Shown here one piece after another: positions 36,555-45,163 of a stretch of DNA of 64,000 nt. Origin of the DNA: Planctomycetaceae bacterium (lineage in GTDB: Bacteria > Planctomycetota > Planctomycetia > Pirellulales > Pirellulaceae); NCBI GenBank assembly GCA_027487485.1, contig JAIYDN010000096.1:79597-143596 (forward strand). The letters run 5' to 3'. How positions within the stretch are numbered: the first letter of the stretch is position 1; each line of letters opens with the position of its first letter. The position numbers were made by a program, and so were the translations under genes. The notes under the pieces were generated by a model that did no database searches, was not told the origin of the DNA, and saw nothing but the letters and a program-made list of their open reading frames with translations.

Positions 36555-36586
36555 GCGAAGGTGGGCCTTGTGCCCTCCTTCGCTAC
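36555..36586 (-). repeat. GTAG-headed hairpin 114 bp before the transposase gene
   Basis: The arms GCGAAGG (36555-36561) and CCTTCGC (36577-36583) extend, after one mismatch, into GGGC/GCCC with a 5-nt loop. GTAGC overlaps its minus-strand 5' edge. The stem sequence differs from copies A and B. Confidence 0.55.
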
Positions 36587-36699
36587 CACCCAACGTAGGG
36601 ACACAGCATTTATTCGGGTGGGTTGTTGCAATCTGAATTTGGATTCCTTATTCTGAATCGATAATTCTTGTATCGGTTCTTTCGACGGAGTGAATCATC

Positions 36700-37782
36700 A
36701 TGAGATTGTCGCGGGCGGAGATTTTTGATCCCTCGGAGATTGTTGCGGTCCATGCTATGGCCAGGACGAACCGACGGTGCTTCCTTCTCGGAGATGACCC
36801 TCTCTCCGGAAAGAACTTCGATCACCGAAAACGTTGGATCGAAGACAAATTGCAGCTCCTCGCGTCCGCGTTCGGCATCGATTTGCTAGCCTTCGCCTGC
36901 ATGTCCAATCACATCCACTTGGTTCTGCGTTCCAGGCCCGACGTTGTCCAAACCTGGGACGATACCGAAGTCGCTCGGCGGTGGTGGACGCTCTGCCCGA
37001 AGCGAAAAGTTCATCGAGAAGTGGATGGGGAAAAACTGTGGATTCCTGTCGAACCCAACGAATTTGACCTTAATTCGATTCGAAATGATCCTGTGAAATT
37101 GGCTGATATTCGCAGGCGATTGAGCGACATATCTTGGTGGATGCGGCTGCTGTGTCAGTATATCGCAATGCGAGCGAATGGTGAAGAAGGTGAGGGACTC
37201 GGCAGGTTCTGGCAAAGCAGATTCAAAGCGGTCCGAATTCTGGACGAGGAAACTCTGCTGGCGTGCGCGGCCTACGTCGATTTGAATCCGATTCGCGCTG
37301 CATTGGCAGAGACGCTAGAAACCAGCGACTACACATCCGTTCAGCGGCGAATCGCATCTCTTGCTTCCGATGCGAAAGAGGATCTCAATGCCGAAGATGC
37401 CTCGGTAGATTCGCGTAGTAATCGCCCGCGGGCCGATGAATTCTTGAGTCCTGTTGCGATCGATGAGCGGAACGATCCGATAGGGCCTCTACCGAGTCGA
37501 AGCAAGAAGCGTTGCAGCGACAAAGGCTTTCTGGCAATGACCGAAGCGGACTACTTGACGATCCTAGAGTGGCTGGCTCGCAACACCGTGACTGGCAAAC
37601 GAGGTTCGACGCCTTCTGATGCCCCTTCGATATTCGATCGACTTGGTATCGACAGCGCAGCATGGTCACTGATGGTGACGAATTTCGGACGAAGTTTCAA
37701 GAACGTGGCTGGCAAGCCTGCCAGCATCGCTGAAGCGAGAAGCTTGAAGACATGTCGCAGATTCTACTGCAGCCGGGCGTAA
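36700..37782 (+). CDS. RAYT/IS200-like Y1 transposase
   Basis: 360 residues. A HUH motif is present as MSNHIHLVLR (HxH near residue 73), and a candidate nucleophilic Tyr lies in LCQYIAMRAN (near 152). GRFWQSRFKAVRILDEETLLACAAYVDLNPIRAAL is the typical C-terminal block of REP-associated tyrosine transposases. The frame is intact from ATG 36700, preceded by a purine-rich stretch. RAYTs cut single-stranded REP DNA and are usually single-copy, vertically kept genes, unlike classic IS elements. The 110-residue C-terminal extension after NPIRAAL is longer than in E. coli RAYT. No terminal inverted repeats of an IS were seen. Confidence 0.85.
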   Translation: MRLSRAEIFDPSEIVAVHAMARTNRRCFLLGDDPLSGKNFDHRKRWIEDKLQLLASAFGIDLLAFACMSNHIHLVLRSRPDVVQTWDDTEVARRWWTLCPKRKVHREVDGEKLWIPVEPNEFDLNSIRNDPVKLADIRRRLSDISWWMRLLCQYIAMRANGEEGEGLGRFWQSRFKAVRILDEETLLACAAYVDLNPIRAALAETLETSDYTSVQRRIASLASDAKEDLNAEDASVDSRSNRPRADEFLSPVAIDERNDPIGPLPSRSKKRCSDKGFLAMTEADYLTILEWLARNTVTGKRGSTPSDAPSIFDRLGIDSAAWSLMVTNFGRSFKNVAGKPASIAEARSLKTCRRFYCSRA

Positions 37783-37829
37783 CCGAATCCGGGTTCTGAA
37801 CTGCACTGAAAACCAAGTAAGCTCGGGTA

Positions 37830-37867
37830 GCTGATAGGTCGATGCTGCGCAAATCAGCTGATTTTTT
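37830..37867 (+). terminator. Possible terminator after the transposase gene
   Basis: GCTGAT (37830-37835) pairs with ATCAGC (37853-37858) across a 17-nt loop, followed shortly by TTTTTT (37862-37867). GTAG overlaps the left arm. The stem is short, so it may instead be a 3' REP-type element. Confidence 0.35.
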
Positions 37868-37983
37868 CGTGGAAACATCTAATTCGTGCGTTGACCTATC
37901 GACGAAAAGTGTTGACGAACGCGATGCACTGCAAGCCCATCGGCACTCCACCCAAATGGGTGTGTGCGGACAACCTGATCAAA

Positions 37984-38023
37984 TGCTGTGTCCCTGATTG
38001 TTCTGCTGTGTCCCTGATTGTTC
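37984..38023. repeat. Exact 20-bp tandem duplication
   Basis: TGCTGTGTCCCTGATTGTTC occurs twice without a gap (37984-38003, 38004-38023). It lies in the 435-bp non-coding stretch between the transposase and the exported protein; the rest of that stretch holds no feature I can name. Confidence 0.85.
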
Positions 38024-38217
38024 GGATCCCAACGGTCCTGCCAAAGAGCTTTGTTAACTTGGCAGCGGATTTTTTGTTAAATTTCTCCATTGCTTTTGGC
38101 AATTCCGCCCCAACAGCTTGCTTTCTTACTGTCCAGTTACCACCATGGGGCTTGTTGTATTTTGAATCAATCGTAATTGCTTCAAAGTTTCTGTCATTCA
38201 CTTTTGAAAGGTCGCTC

Positions 38218-38919
38218 ATGTTGCGAAAAGTTGCCCCCACGATTGCGGGACTGTTGTTGACCACTGTTTTTGCTCTTGAAAATGCCCATGCGCAAACCGG
38301 TTCCGGTGGTTCGCCGGGTAGTACCACTGGTACGGGTTTGTCGAACGCAGACACCGGTTCGGTATTCGGCTCAGCGCCTTCAGACGCAAGCAAAGCCAAT
38401 TGCTGGGTGATTCGTACACCAACGGAAGGAATGGCAATTTGCGTTTTCGAGGACCCCGTTTTTCTTGTTCGATCCGCAACTCTACGAACGTATTCGAGAA
38501 GTCCGTCGGGATTTACAGGCAAGACGACTACGATCAAGTATAAGGAAACACCTTCATCGCCCGAGACCACACTTACTCCGGAAATTGTTAACTTACGGCT
38601 AGAAGAAGTTCGGGATGACATGGAGCGAGTGACTCATTACAACATGAACTTTTTTCCGGATGGCTATAACCCAAATGGATCCCCCAAAGGAGTCAAGGTC
38701 GTGATTGGAAAGCTAAAGTACAATCGTGGCAACAACGCCCGGGTTTCCTCCGATGTTTCCGTAAGGCTTAGCCCAAGCGTAAGGCCAGCCAACCCCTGCG
38801 ACGAGCCACCTTTGGACGATATCGGTGAAGAAGAAGAGGTTGCCGTCTCCAGTGCGAATGTCCCAGGAATGACATTTCCATTGACTCCTGTCGCAGTAAC
38901 GAACACCGTTATAGAGTAA
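38218..38919 (+). CDS. Exported protein of unknown function
   Basis: 233 residues from ATG 38218, which has GAAAGG 6 nt upstream and starts a clear signal peptide (MLRKVAPTIAGLLLTTVFAL, cleavage near AHA-Q). The mature part starts with a Gly/Ser/Thr-rich segment, then a beta-rich domain (AICVFEDPVFLVRSATL, VKVVIGKLKYN), and ends in an acidic stretch with four consecutive Glu. The open frame continues 109 codons upstream through the tandem repeat, but that part is not credible coding sequence. No family recognised; it sits in the accessory island. Confidence 0.65.
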   Translation: MLRKVAPTIAGLLLTTVFALENAHAQTGSGGSPGSTTGTGLSNADTGSVFGSAPSDASKANCWVIRTPTEGMAICVFEDPVFLVRSATLRTYSRSPSGFTGKTTTIKYKETPSSPETTLTPEIVNLRLEEVRDDMERVTHYNMNFFPDGYNPNGSPKGVKVVIGKLKYNRGNNARVSSDVSVRLSPSVRPANPCDEPPLDDIGEEEEVAVSSANVPGMTFPLTPVAVTNTVIE

Positions 38920-39120
38920 ATAGCCACATTAGTGACTAAGCAAGCTTTATTGACGATCTTTTTGAGCCGTAGGCAATTGCCAAGTTTTATGGTTTCCTTC
39001 AAGAAATCCACGACAAGGCCGGTACCTGCGGCTCATATCCCACCATCGAAGCGAAGCTGATTTAATCCTACTAGCAAAGGAACAACAGCAGCGCAGAAAT
39101 TCTCATTGCACCCTCGCGAT

Positions 39121-40044
39121 CTACCCTTGCGAAAGCTGCGCAAGGTGCTTATCCACCGAGGTTGGTAAGTGATCCAAATTGTACCCGCCTTCTAATAGGC
39201 TCACAATTTTGCCTCCACAGTAGCTGTTGGCAATTTGCTGCACATGCTGAGTCAACGTTCCAAAGTCCTCGTCGGTCAAACAGAGCGAACCAACCGGGTC
39301 GACTCGGTGTGCATCGAATCCCGCACTGATCAAAATCAATTCGGGTTGCACCTTTTTGGCAAGGGCCTCGATGCCTGCAACAAATCTCTCTTCGAACTTC
39401 TGCCAAGAAATACTTGCATGCACCGGATCATTAGCGATCCACCCAAGTCCCGCAAGAGATCCCGTTTCGCTTGCCGAACCGGTACCTGGATAAAACGGTG
39501 AGCGATGAATAGAGTAAAACGCAACTCGCCCGTCTTCCCAAAAGATATCCTGAGTTCCATTACCATGATGCACATCCCAGTCGATGATCATCACCCGATG
39601 TAGACCTTCAGCAATGGCAGCATGCGCGGCGATGGCGACACTGTTGAACAAGCAGAAGCCCATGGGACCGTCAGGTAAGGCATGATGCCCCGGAGGACGA
39701 ACCGCACAAAAGGCCGTCTTGTCCTCACCACGTAAAACTCGCTGAACAGCATCGATGGATGCTCCTGCTGCCATGTGAGCAGCTTGCCAAGATCCATGGC
39801 TGACAACCGTATCGGATTCAATCCGGCCGGCAGCTTGATCGCACCAAACTTTCAATCGGTCATAGTAGGCGGCTTGGTGAACCTTTTCGATCGCATCGCG
39901 CTCAGGCGCTTGCCATGAAGGACAAGTGGATTTTGGGATCCAATTGTCCTTCAACATCGCATTAACACGGACAATTCTCTCCACACATTCTGGATGCTGA
40001 CCCGTGTCGTGCTGAGTAAAAACCGGCGAATGATAAAGTAACAA
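39121..40044 (-). CDS. Histone-deacetylase-family hydrolase
   Basis: 307 residues of the zinc-dependent arginase/deacetylase fold. Motifs: HDTGQHPECVERI at the N-terminus, VRPPGHHALPDGPMGFCLFN (charge-relay His pair, about residue 120), MIIDWDVHHGNGTQDIF (zinc Asp and His, about 175), and ISAGFDAHRVDPVG (zinc Asp, about 255). Bacterial members are acetoin-utilisation (AcuC)-like, acetylpolyamine amidohydrolases or lysine deacetylases; which applies is undetermined. It is 21 bp downstream of the Gfo/Idh/MocA gene on the same strand. Confidence 0.92.
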   Translation of the reverse strand: MLLYHSPVFTQHDTGQHPECVERIVRVNAMLKDNWIPKSTCPSWQAPERDAIEKVHQAAYYDRLKVWCDQAAGRIESDTVVSHGSWQAAHMAAGASIDAVQRVLRGEDKTAFCAVRPPGHHALPDGPMGFCLFNSVAIAAHAAIAEGLHRVMIIDWDVHHGNGTQDIFWEDGRVAFYSIHRSPFYPGTGSASETGSLAGLGWIANDPVHASISWQKFEERFVAGIEALAKKVQPELILISAGFDAHRVDPVGSLCLTDEDFGTLTQHVQQIANSYCGGKIVSLLEGGYNLDHLPTSVDKHLAQLSQG

Positions 40045-40065
40045 TGGTGTTTCCCTTATTGTTCT

Positions 40066-41259
40066 TTACTTGCGTGCCCGTGGATGGTTCATGGGAACCC
40101 ACTGTCCGTTCTGCGAACTGCTGGCGACGCACTGCTCGATGAAATACATCCCTTCCACGCCGTCATGCACGTTCGGGAAAAGCGTGTTCACCTTTTCGAC
40201 AGGTTGGTCTTGGGACACAGCCACCATCGCGTCGAACGCTGCAACATAGATATTGGCGAATGCCTCGAAGAAAGCTTCAGGATGACCGCTTGGCAAACGA
40301 CAGGCCGACCGCCCACTTGCATTCATATAAGGCGCGTTAGGATCGCGAGTGTAAATGCGATGAGGCTGGCCGTTTTGACGAACCACCATGGCATTCGGTT
40401 CTTCTTGTCGCCAAGACAGAGAGCCTTTCGTACCATCAATTTCAATGGACAGGTCGTTTTCACGGCCATGGCTGATCTGGCTTGCCGTAACCGTACCCAA
40501 CCCACCATTTTGATATCGAACGATGGCGGTTCCGTAATCGTCGAGCTTACGACCAGGCTCGAAGATTTTTAAATGACAACTGATTTCTGCGGGCAACAAA
40601 CCCGTCATGAATCGTCCCAGGTTGTAAGCGTGGGTCGCAATATCACCGAAGCAACCGGCCACACCGCTTTGTTTTGGGTCGGTGCGCCAAGCGGCTTGTT
40701 TTTGGTCTTGGTCTTCGAGACGCGTGCGCAACCAGCCTTGAATGTACGACGATCTCACGGCCTGAATTTCGCCCAGTTCGCCGCTTTGAATCATTTCGCG
40801 AGCTTGCCGAACCAGCGGGTACCCTGTGTAATTATGCGAAAGAGCAAAGATGCATTTCGATGCGTCCACGATCTTGGCCAGTTCGTTTGCCTGCGCGAGA
40901 TCGAACGTCATCGGTTTGTCGCAAACGACGTGAAAGCCAGCTTCCAAGGCTGCTTTAGCAATTTCGAAGTGAGTGTGATTGGGGGTTGCAACCGAAACGA
41001 AATCGATGCGTTCTCCGAACGGCTTTTTCGATTCGGCATCGAACATGGCTTGGTACGATGGATAGGCTCGTTCCTGACAGACATCATACTCTGGTGCCGA
41101 AGCCTTCGATCGCTCGGCGCTGCTGCTGAATGCGCCGGCGACCAATGTGGCTCGATTGTCCAGGCAGGCCGCGATGGAATGCACTCGACCGATGAACGAA
41201 CCTTGTCCACCCCCAACGATACCCATCTTCAATTTTCGGTTCAGTGGTCCATTCGTCAT
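40066..41259 (-). CDS. Gfo/Idh/MocA-family NAD(P)-dependent oxidoreductase
   Basis: 397 residues from ATG 41259 (GGAG 10 nt upstream). The Rossmann domain begins KLKMGIVGGGQGSFIGRVH; the CDKPMTFDLAQANEL segment carries the family's catalytic Lys in the EKP-like motif (here DKP), and LSHNYTGYPL follows. The C-terminal domain includes a GGFGDIATHAYNLGRF-type His motif (GCFGDIATHAYNLG). Members oxidise or isomerise sugars and cyclitols. An in-frame start at 41334 would add 25 residues before the fold. Likely co-transcribed with the deacetylase-like gene and downstream of cysS by 114 bp. Confidence 0.9.
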   Translation of the reverse strand: MTNGPLNRKLKMGIVGGGQGSFIGRVHSIAACLDNRATLVAGAFSSSAERSKASAPEYDVCQERAYPSYQAMFDAESKKPFGERIDFVSVATPNHTHFEIAKAALEAGFHVVCDKPMTFDLAQANELAKIVDASKCIFALSHNYTGYPLVRQAREMIQSGELGEIQAVRSSYIQGWLRTRLEDQDQKQAAWRTDPKQSGVAGCFGDIATHAYNLGRFMTGLLPAEISCHLKIFEPGRKLDDYGTAIVRYQNGGLGTVTASQISHGRENDLSIEIDGTKGSLSWRQEEPNAMVVRQNGQPHRIYTRDPNAPYMNASGRSACRLPSGHPEAFFEAFANIYVAAFDAMVAVSQDQPVEKVNTLFPNVHDGVEGMYFIEQCVASSSQNGQWVPMNHPRARK

Positions 41260-41373
41260 TTCAATCAGTCTCCAAGTGGGGAGGAAGGGGAGGTACATGG
41301 AATCTTCGGAACCATGTTTTACCAAAGTTTCCAATGTTTTCTAGCTGGCCAGTTCGTCCTGCAGGGAAAGCTA

Positions 41374-42978
41374 CTAAGTCGATTTAGCGATCGACCAGGT
41401 GGTTCCTTCTTTGCCGTCTTGCAGGGCGACGCCGATTGCAATCAAGCCATCGCGAACGGAATCGGACATGGCGAAATCTCGCTTGGTGCGAGCGTCCGTG
41501 CGAACTTGGATCAAAAGCTTCATCAGTCCGTCGAGCAGTTCTTGTGAATCCTGATTGTTGCCCGATTGCTTGGGGGGCTTCATAAAGATGCCAAGAATCG
41601 CCCCAAGTTCTTTCAGAATCTTCATACCTGCAACGAACAAGCCTAAGTTTTCTTGGCTTCGACCGGCGGCTTCTTCCAGTTTCGCTTCATCGATAAACCG
41701 GTTCATGCACCGAGCCACCTCGAAGAGATCCCCAGTAGCTCCGCCCGTGTTAAAGTCGTCGTCCATTTTGCTCAAAAATGCTTCGCGCAATCGGACTACT
41801 TCCTTGATCGCTTCATTGGAGGTAGTGGGTTCGACGAACGTCTTTCGCTTGTGGTTGTAAGCCATCGCGACATCGTCGTAGAACGAAACACCTGTTAGGC
41901 GTTCGAATCGTTGAATCAATCGATAAAACGCTTCCAAGGATGCGCCCGCCTCGGCCAACTGCTCATCCCCGAAAATCGTGGTGGAGCGGTAATGGGATCG
42001 CAACAAGAAAAATCGAATACGTTCCCCCGTGTGCCGCTCGATTAACTTCGCAAGCCCACCAGCACCTTTGCTTCGCGAGATCTTGGTTTCCGACGTGGCT
42101 TGTGCGGTTGGTTGCTGAGCCGTCACTTCGGCGCCTGTGCTTTCGGCTCGATCGTTCTTGCCACCTACTTTTCCTTTGGCTTCGGCAGCTTGCATCAATC
42201 CGTTATGCAACCAATAGGTAACCATCGGTTGGCCGTGGCAACAACGGCTTTGCGCTAGTTCATTTTCATGATGGGGGAAAACCAAATCCAAACCGCCACC
42301 ATGAATATCGAACGTTTTACCAAGAATACGGCGGCTCATCGCTGAGCATTCGATGTGCCATCCGGGACGTCCTTGGCCCCATGGGCTCTTCCAGCTAGGC
42401 TCGTCCGGCCGAGCTGATTTCCAGAGCGCAAAATCGCCGGGCGATCGTTTTCGCGATGCTGCGTCGCCACCTTCTCCCTGTTGAGAATCGACCGATCGAT
42501 TGCTCAACTGGCCATACTGAGGATCCTTCATGACGTCGAAAAACACGTCTCCACCGTTCACATAAGCAAAGCCTCGCTCAATCAACTCTTGTACAAACAG
42601 GATGATCTCATCCATACTGTCCGTTGCGCGGGGCAAATGATCAATTTGATCAACGCCAAGCGATTGAAGGTTGGACAAGTAGTCCGCAGTCATGGCCGTA
42701 GCCAGCTGAAACATCGATATTCCCTTCTCGCGGGACTTGTTGATAAGCTTGTCGTCGACGTCGGTGATGTTGACGACCCAGGTCACTTCGAAACCGGAGT
42801 AAACCAGGTAGCGTTTGATCGTGTCGAAGATCACCGGGCCAACCATGTGACCGATGTGCGCTTCGGCATAGACAGTAGGACCACACAAGTACATTCCAAC
42901 TCGATCCGGCTCGATCGTTTGAAAAGGTTCTTTGGTCTTGGTCAGCGTGTTGTAAATTCGAATCGAGTTGGTGGTCAC
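41374..42978 (-). CDS. cysS: Cysteinyl-tRNA synthetase with extra insertion
   Basis: Class I synthetase. HIGH motif 41-44 preceded by zinc-ligand C32; WHIECSAMS and [12 protein letters not shown] supply further zinc ligands. The KMSKS motif reads KISRS at about residue 298, within [11 protein letters not shown]. Immediately before it lies an inserted Ala/Thr/Gln-rich segment of roughly 40 residues ([16 protein letters not shown]...), absent from ordinary CysRS, which partly accounts for the length of 534 rather than about 460. The remainder matches, including the C-terminal anticodon-binding helix region. Start GTG 42978. Confidence 0.94.
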   Translation of the reverse strand: MTTNSIRIYNTLTKTKEPFQTIEPDRVGMYLCGPTVYAEAHIGHMVGPVIFDTIKRYLVYSGFEVTWVVNITDVDDKLINKSREKGISMFQLATAMTADYLSNLQSLGVDQIDHLPRATDSMDEIILFVQELIERGFAYVNGGDVFFDVMKDPQYGQLSNRSVDSQQGEGGDAASRKRSPGDFALWKSARPDEPSWKSPWGQGRPGWHIECSAMSRRILGKTFDIHGGGLDLVFPHHENELAQSRCCHGQPMVTYWLHNGLMQAAEAKGKVGGKNDRAESTGAEVTAQQPTAQATSETKISRSKGAGGLAKLIERHTGERIRFFLLRSHYRSTTIFGDEQLAEAGASLEAFYRLIQRFERLTGVSFYDDVAMAYNHKRKTFVEPTTSNEAIKEVVRLREAFLSKMDDDFNTGGATGDLFEVARCMNRFIDEAKLEEAAGRSQENLGLFVAGMKILKELGAILGIFMKPPKQSGNNQDSQELLDGLMKLLIQVRTDARTKRDFAMSDSVRDGLIAIGVALQDGKEGTTWSIAKST

Positions 42979-43149
42979 GTCAGTTATTGTCTAGCTTGAG
43001 TACGGAATCGTCACATGAACCCTAAGTTTAGCAAAATCAGCCCCGCCCGGGATAGTATGCTTGCCTGGAGCAGGGGTACAGGGCAATTTCATCAGCGACT
43101 CCCCATTCGCTCCCTGCGGACAGGCCGCTGCTCTAGAGCATAGAAAATC

Positions 43150-44328
43150 ATGGTTCGAAACACGGTTAAGAAACTCCGAAGCGAAATCCTGGATCTGGTA
43201 TGGTCGGTGGGTGGCACCGTTCGGCCGGGTGCATCGCAGGAATATCATGCTTGGCAGCTAAACAATACGGGAAGTCAAAAGACAGTCCTTCGCGAGCCAT
43301 TTTCAGAAACAATTCCAGCTATCCCATTTGCAGGAAATCAACAAGCCATCGCACCGGCCATGGCCGGACTCTCCCATGGTTTGCGAGCAGGTTACCCTGA
43401 GGACTTCGATGTTCCGTCGACTCTCTCTTTTGGGCAAGAGTACATCGTGACCATCCCCAACGGTCGAATGTTATCCAGCCTTGGGATCGTTATCAGCCCC
43501 GACAACGTTCATCTTCAAGATCTTAGCGGCGGAAGCTTTCGCGGATTGGCTCACCATCCACTTTACTACGACGGCATGTACCTGCCTCCTGTGAAGCGGC
43601 TGCGAGGAATAGCAGTCGTACTTGCGACAGGCTTAGGGCAAAGAAATTATTACCATTGGACAGCTGAAATACTGCCCCGATTGCGTCTGCTGGAGCAAGC
43701 GGGCGTGCAACCTGACTTCTATTGCATCCCCAAAAGGCACCAATACCATTACGAATCTCTGGTCTTGATGGGCGTTCCCCGGGAACGCTTGGTGACGCTT
43801 GGCAAGTACACTCATCTGCAGGCGGAAAACTTGATGGTGCCCTCCGTAAATCGCCAAGAGATGACGCAAGAAAACGCTGAGTATCTTTACCAGAAAATCG
43901 CAGTTACGCGTGGTCCTAATCCGAAAGTGCGAACATCTGCGAAGATATACATCGCGCGACGCAGGCGACACTGGCGATCGATCCAAAACGAATCTCGGCT
44001 GATGGACCGGCTCAACAAGCTCGGCTTCCAGCGATATTATTTGGAAGACATGTCGATGCTGGAACAGGTCCAGCTGTTTTATCATGCCGACACGGTCGTA
44101 GGCCCTCATGGTTCAGGGCTTGTCAACTTGGTTTACTGCAAACCGGGAACGCGCGTCGTCGAAATAGGCACGCCGGTACGGCCAAGCGGGCTCTTTCATC
44201 GAATCGCCCACCACCGCGGGCTATGCTACAAAAATTTCATCGGTATTGCGAGCAACATTCGGGCGGATGAATCGAATATCCTGTGTGACGAAAACGAACT
44301 GATTGCACTTTTAGGGGAGATGAAATAA
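43150..44328 (+). CDS. GT61 (DUF563) family glycosyltransferase
   Basis: 392 residues. The conserved block starts at NYYHWTAEILPRLRLLEQAG (about residue 168) and continues through KIYIARRRRHWRSIQNE and FYHADTVVGPHGSGLVNLVYCKPGTRVVEI, which are hallmark GT61 segments. Members transfer xylose, GlcNAc or other sugars onto glycans. ATG 43150 has only a weak ribosome-binding site, and residues 19-25 are encoded by a dispersed repeat (43205-43224), so the true start may be GTG 43207 or further in. The stop overlaps the start of the next small gene (TAATG). Confidence 0.85.
   Translation: MVRNTVKKLRSEILDLVWSVGGTVRPGASQEYHAWQLNNTGSQKTVLREPFSETIPAIPFAGNQQAIAPAMAGLSHGLRAGYPEDFDVPSTLSFGQEYIVTIPNGRMLSSLGIVISPDNVHLQDLSGGSFRGLAHHPLYYDGMYLPPVKRLRGIAVVLATGLGQRNYYHWTAEILPRLRLLEQAGVQPDFYCIPKRHQYHYESLVLMGVPRERLVTLGKYTHLQAENLMVPSVNRQEMTQENAEYLYQKIAVTRGPNPKVRTSAKIYIARRRRHWRSIQNESRLMDRLNKLGFQRYYLEDMSMLEQVQLFYHADTVVGPHGSGLVNLVYCKPGTRVVEIGTPVRPSGLFHRIAHHRGLCYKNFIGIASNIRADESNILCDENELIALLGEMK
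43205..43224. repeat. Dispersed 20-bp repeat inside the 5' end of the GT61 ORF
   Basis: CGGTGGGTGGCACCGTTCGG is identical to 63488-63507, and its first 17 bases recur at 63889-63905. Confidence 0.85.
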
Positions 44329-44438
44329 TGGTTGGAATCGGATGGATGGAACTTTTGATCTTGATGGTTTTGGCAGGAGTTATGCTGTTTGCCGTTGGTG
44401 CAGTCGTGCTCGTTGTTTTTACAGCGAAAAGGAAATAG
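44328..44438 (+). CDS. 36-residue single-helix membrane protein
   Basis: Its ATG overlaps the GT61 stop codon (TAATG), a strong sign of coupled translation. The product is nearly all hydrophobic after a short N-terminus, MVGIGWMELLILMVLAGVML, and ends in a basic TAKRK. The first 15 residues resemble the N-terminus of TatA-type proteins (GIGWxELLI), but there is no amphipathic helix afterwards. Short proteins of this type occur in planctomycetes; function unknown. Confidence 0.6.
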   Translation: MVGIGWMELLILMVLAGVMLFAVGAVVLVVFTAKRK

Positions 44439-44551
44439 CCGCGACGTTTGCCAAAGACCGCGATCGTCTGTCAAATTCGAAAGTCTTCTTCCTTTGAAAA
44501 GCTTAGGAAAACGAATGTACATGACGAATTGCGAGGGGCAATGGAGTTGTC

Positions 44552-44725
44552 ATGACGCAAAAAAAGAACTCTCCAGCTGCTTGCAAAATGAGGGAGTTTA
44601 AGCAAGCAACTGGAGAGACGCTTCGGAGAATGTCAAAGCTTTGGATGTTGTTGTGGCTCGTTAGCTTCGACAGACATACTATCGCCGTGGCGATGGACAC
44701 GTTCGGTCAACAGAATCAAAATTAA
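44552..44725 (+). CDS. Small protein of 57 residues, unknown
   Basis: ATG 44552 is preceded by GGAG at 5-nt spacing, and the stop TAA (44723-44725) shares its last base with the next gene's ATG, another TAATG junction. The product is basic at the start (MTQKKNSPAACKMREFKQ) with one hydrophobic segment (LWMLLWLVSF). No family recognised. The coupling is the main support. Confidence 0.45.
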   Translation: MTQKKNSPAACKMREFKQATGETLRRMSKLWMLLWLVSFDRHTIAVAMDTFGQQNQN

Positions 44726-45051
44726 TGCCCATGAATCGAAATCACGCGTTGCTGCTCCTTTCTGAATGCACGGGGGACGACATCTGGTCGGTCGAATACT
44801 GCATGCAACGGTCCGTTCCGGAAGCGTGGATTCGCAAGCTTCAAGATGCCTATGAAAGTGGTTTCGATTGCCTCGATTCGCAAATCTTTTTCCGGGGCCA
44901 AGTCGTGAATCAGTTTGAAGGAGTTCGCGACGTGGATTTGGCCTGCTTGATTGCTCAACGGTTGAATTTAGACGTTCAGCGAATTGTTCAACGCCATTCG
45001 ACTCGATCTGGGATCGTTCGAGCCATTCGCGAAGAACTTGAAGAGGGCTGA
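44725..45051 (+). CDS. Small conserved planctomycete protein
   Basis: 108 residues, soluble and acidic: LLSECTGDDIWSVEYCMQRSVPEAWIRKLQDAYESGFDC, then VVNQFEGVRDVDLACLIAQRLNLDVQRI. From memory, similar proteins recur in planctomycete genomes without assigned function; I cannot confirm this here. It is preceded by the 57-residue gene (1-bp overlap) and followed 112 bp later by the thioredoxin-like lipoprotein gene on the same strand. Confidence 0.7.
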   Translation: MPMNRNHALLLLSECTGDDIWSVEYCMQRSVPEAWIRKLQDAYESGFDCLDSQIFFRGQVVNQFEGVRDVDLACLIAQRLNLDVQRIVQRHSTRSGIVRAIREELEEG

Positions 45052-45163
45052 AGAATGTCGGACTTCTTGGCCGGCACTGCAGCCAACCCTACTATTGCAT
45101 GGTTTGCAAACATCGGTCAAAGTACTGGCTTCATTTCTCTGGTTCCTCAAGGATAAAAAAATC

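Larger units (their letters stand above)
36183..36699. other. Repeat-bearing region upstream of the transposase
   Basis: 517 bp without a credible ORF. It holds two 46-bp REP-like copies and one further hairpin (listed separately). The composition suggests accessory DNA. Confidence 0.6.

Noticed and set aside
36700..37782. Classical insertion sequence with terminal inverted repeats
   Set aside because: No matching ends or target-site duplication were seen; the gene fits the REP-associated RAYT type better.
37896..38621. 241-codon minus-strand frame opposite the exported protein
   Set aside because: The plus-strand frame has a clear signal peptide and ribosome-binding site; the minus frame has neither.
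40573..41547. 324-codon plus-strand frame across the Gfo/Idh/MocA gene and the end of cysS
   Set aside because: It is antisense to two recognised genes and has no protein-like motif.
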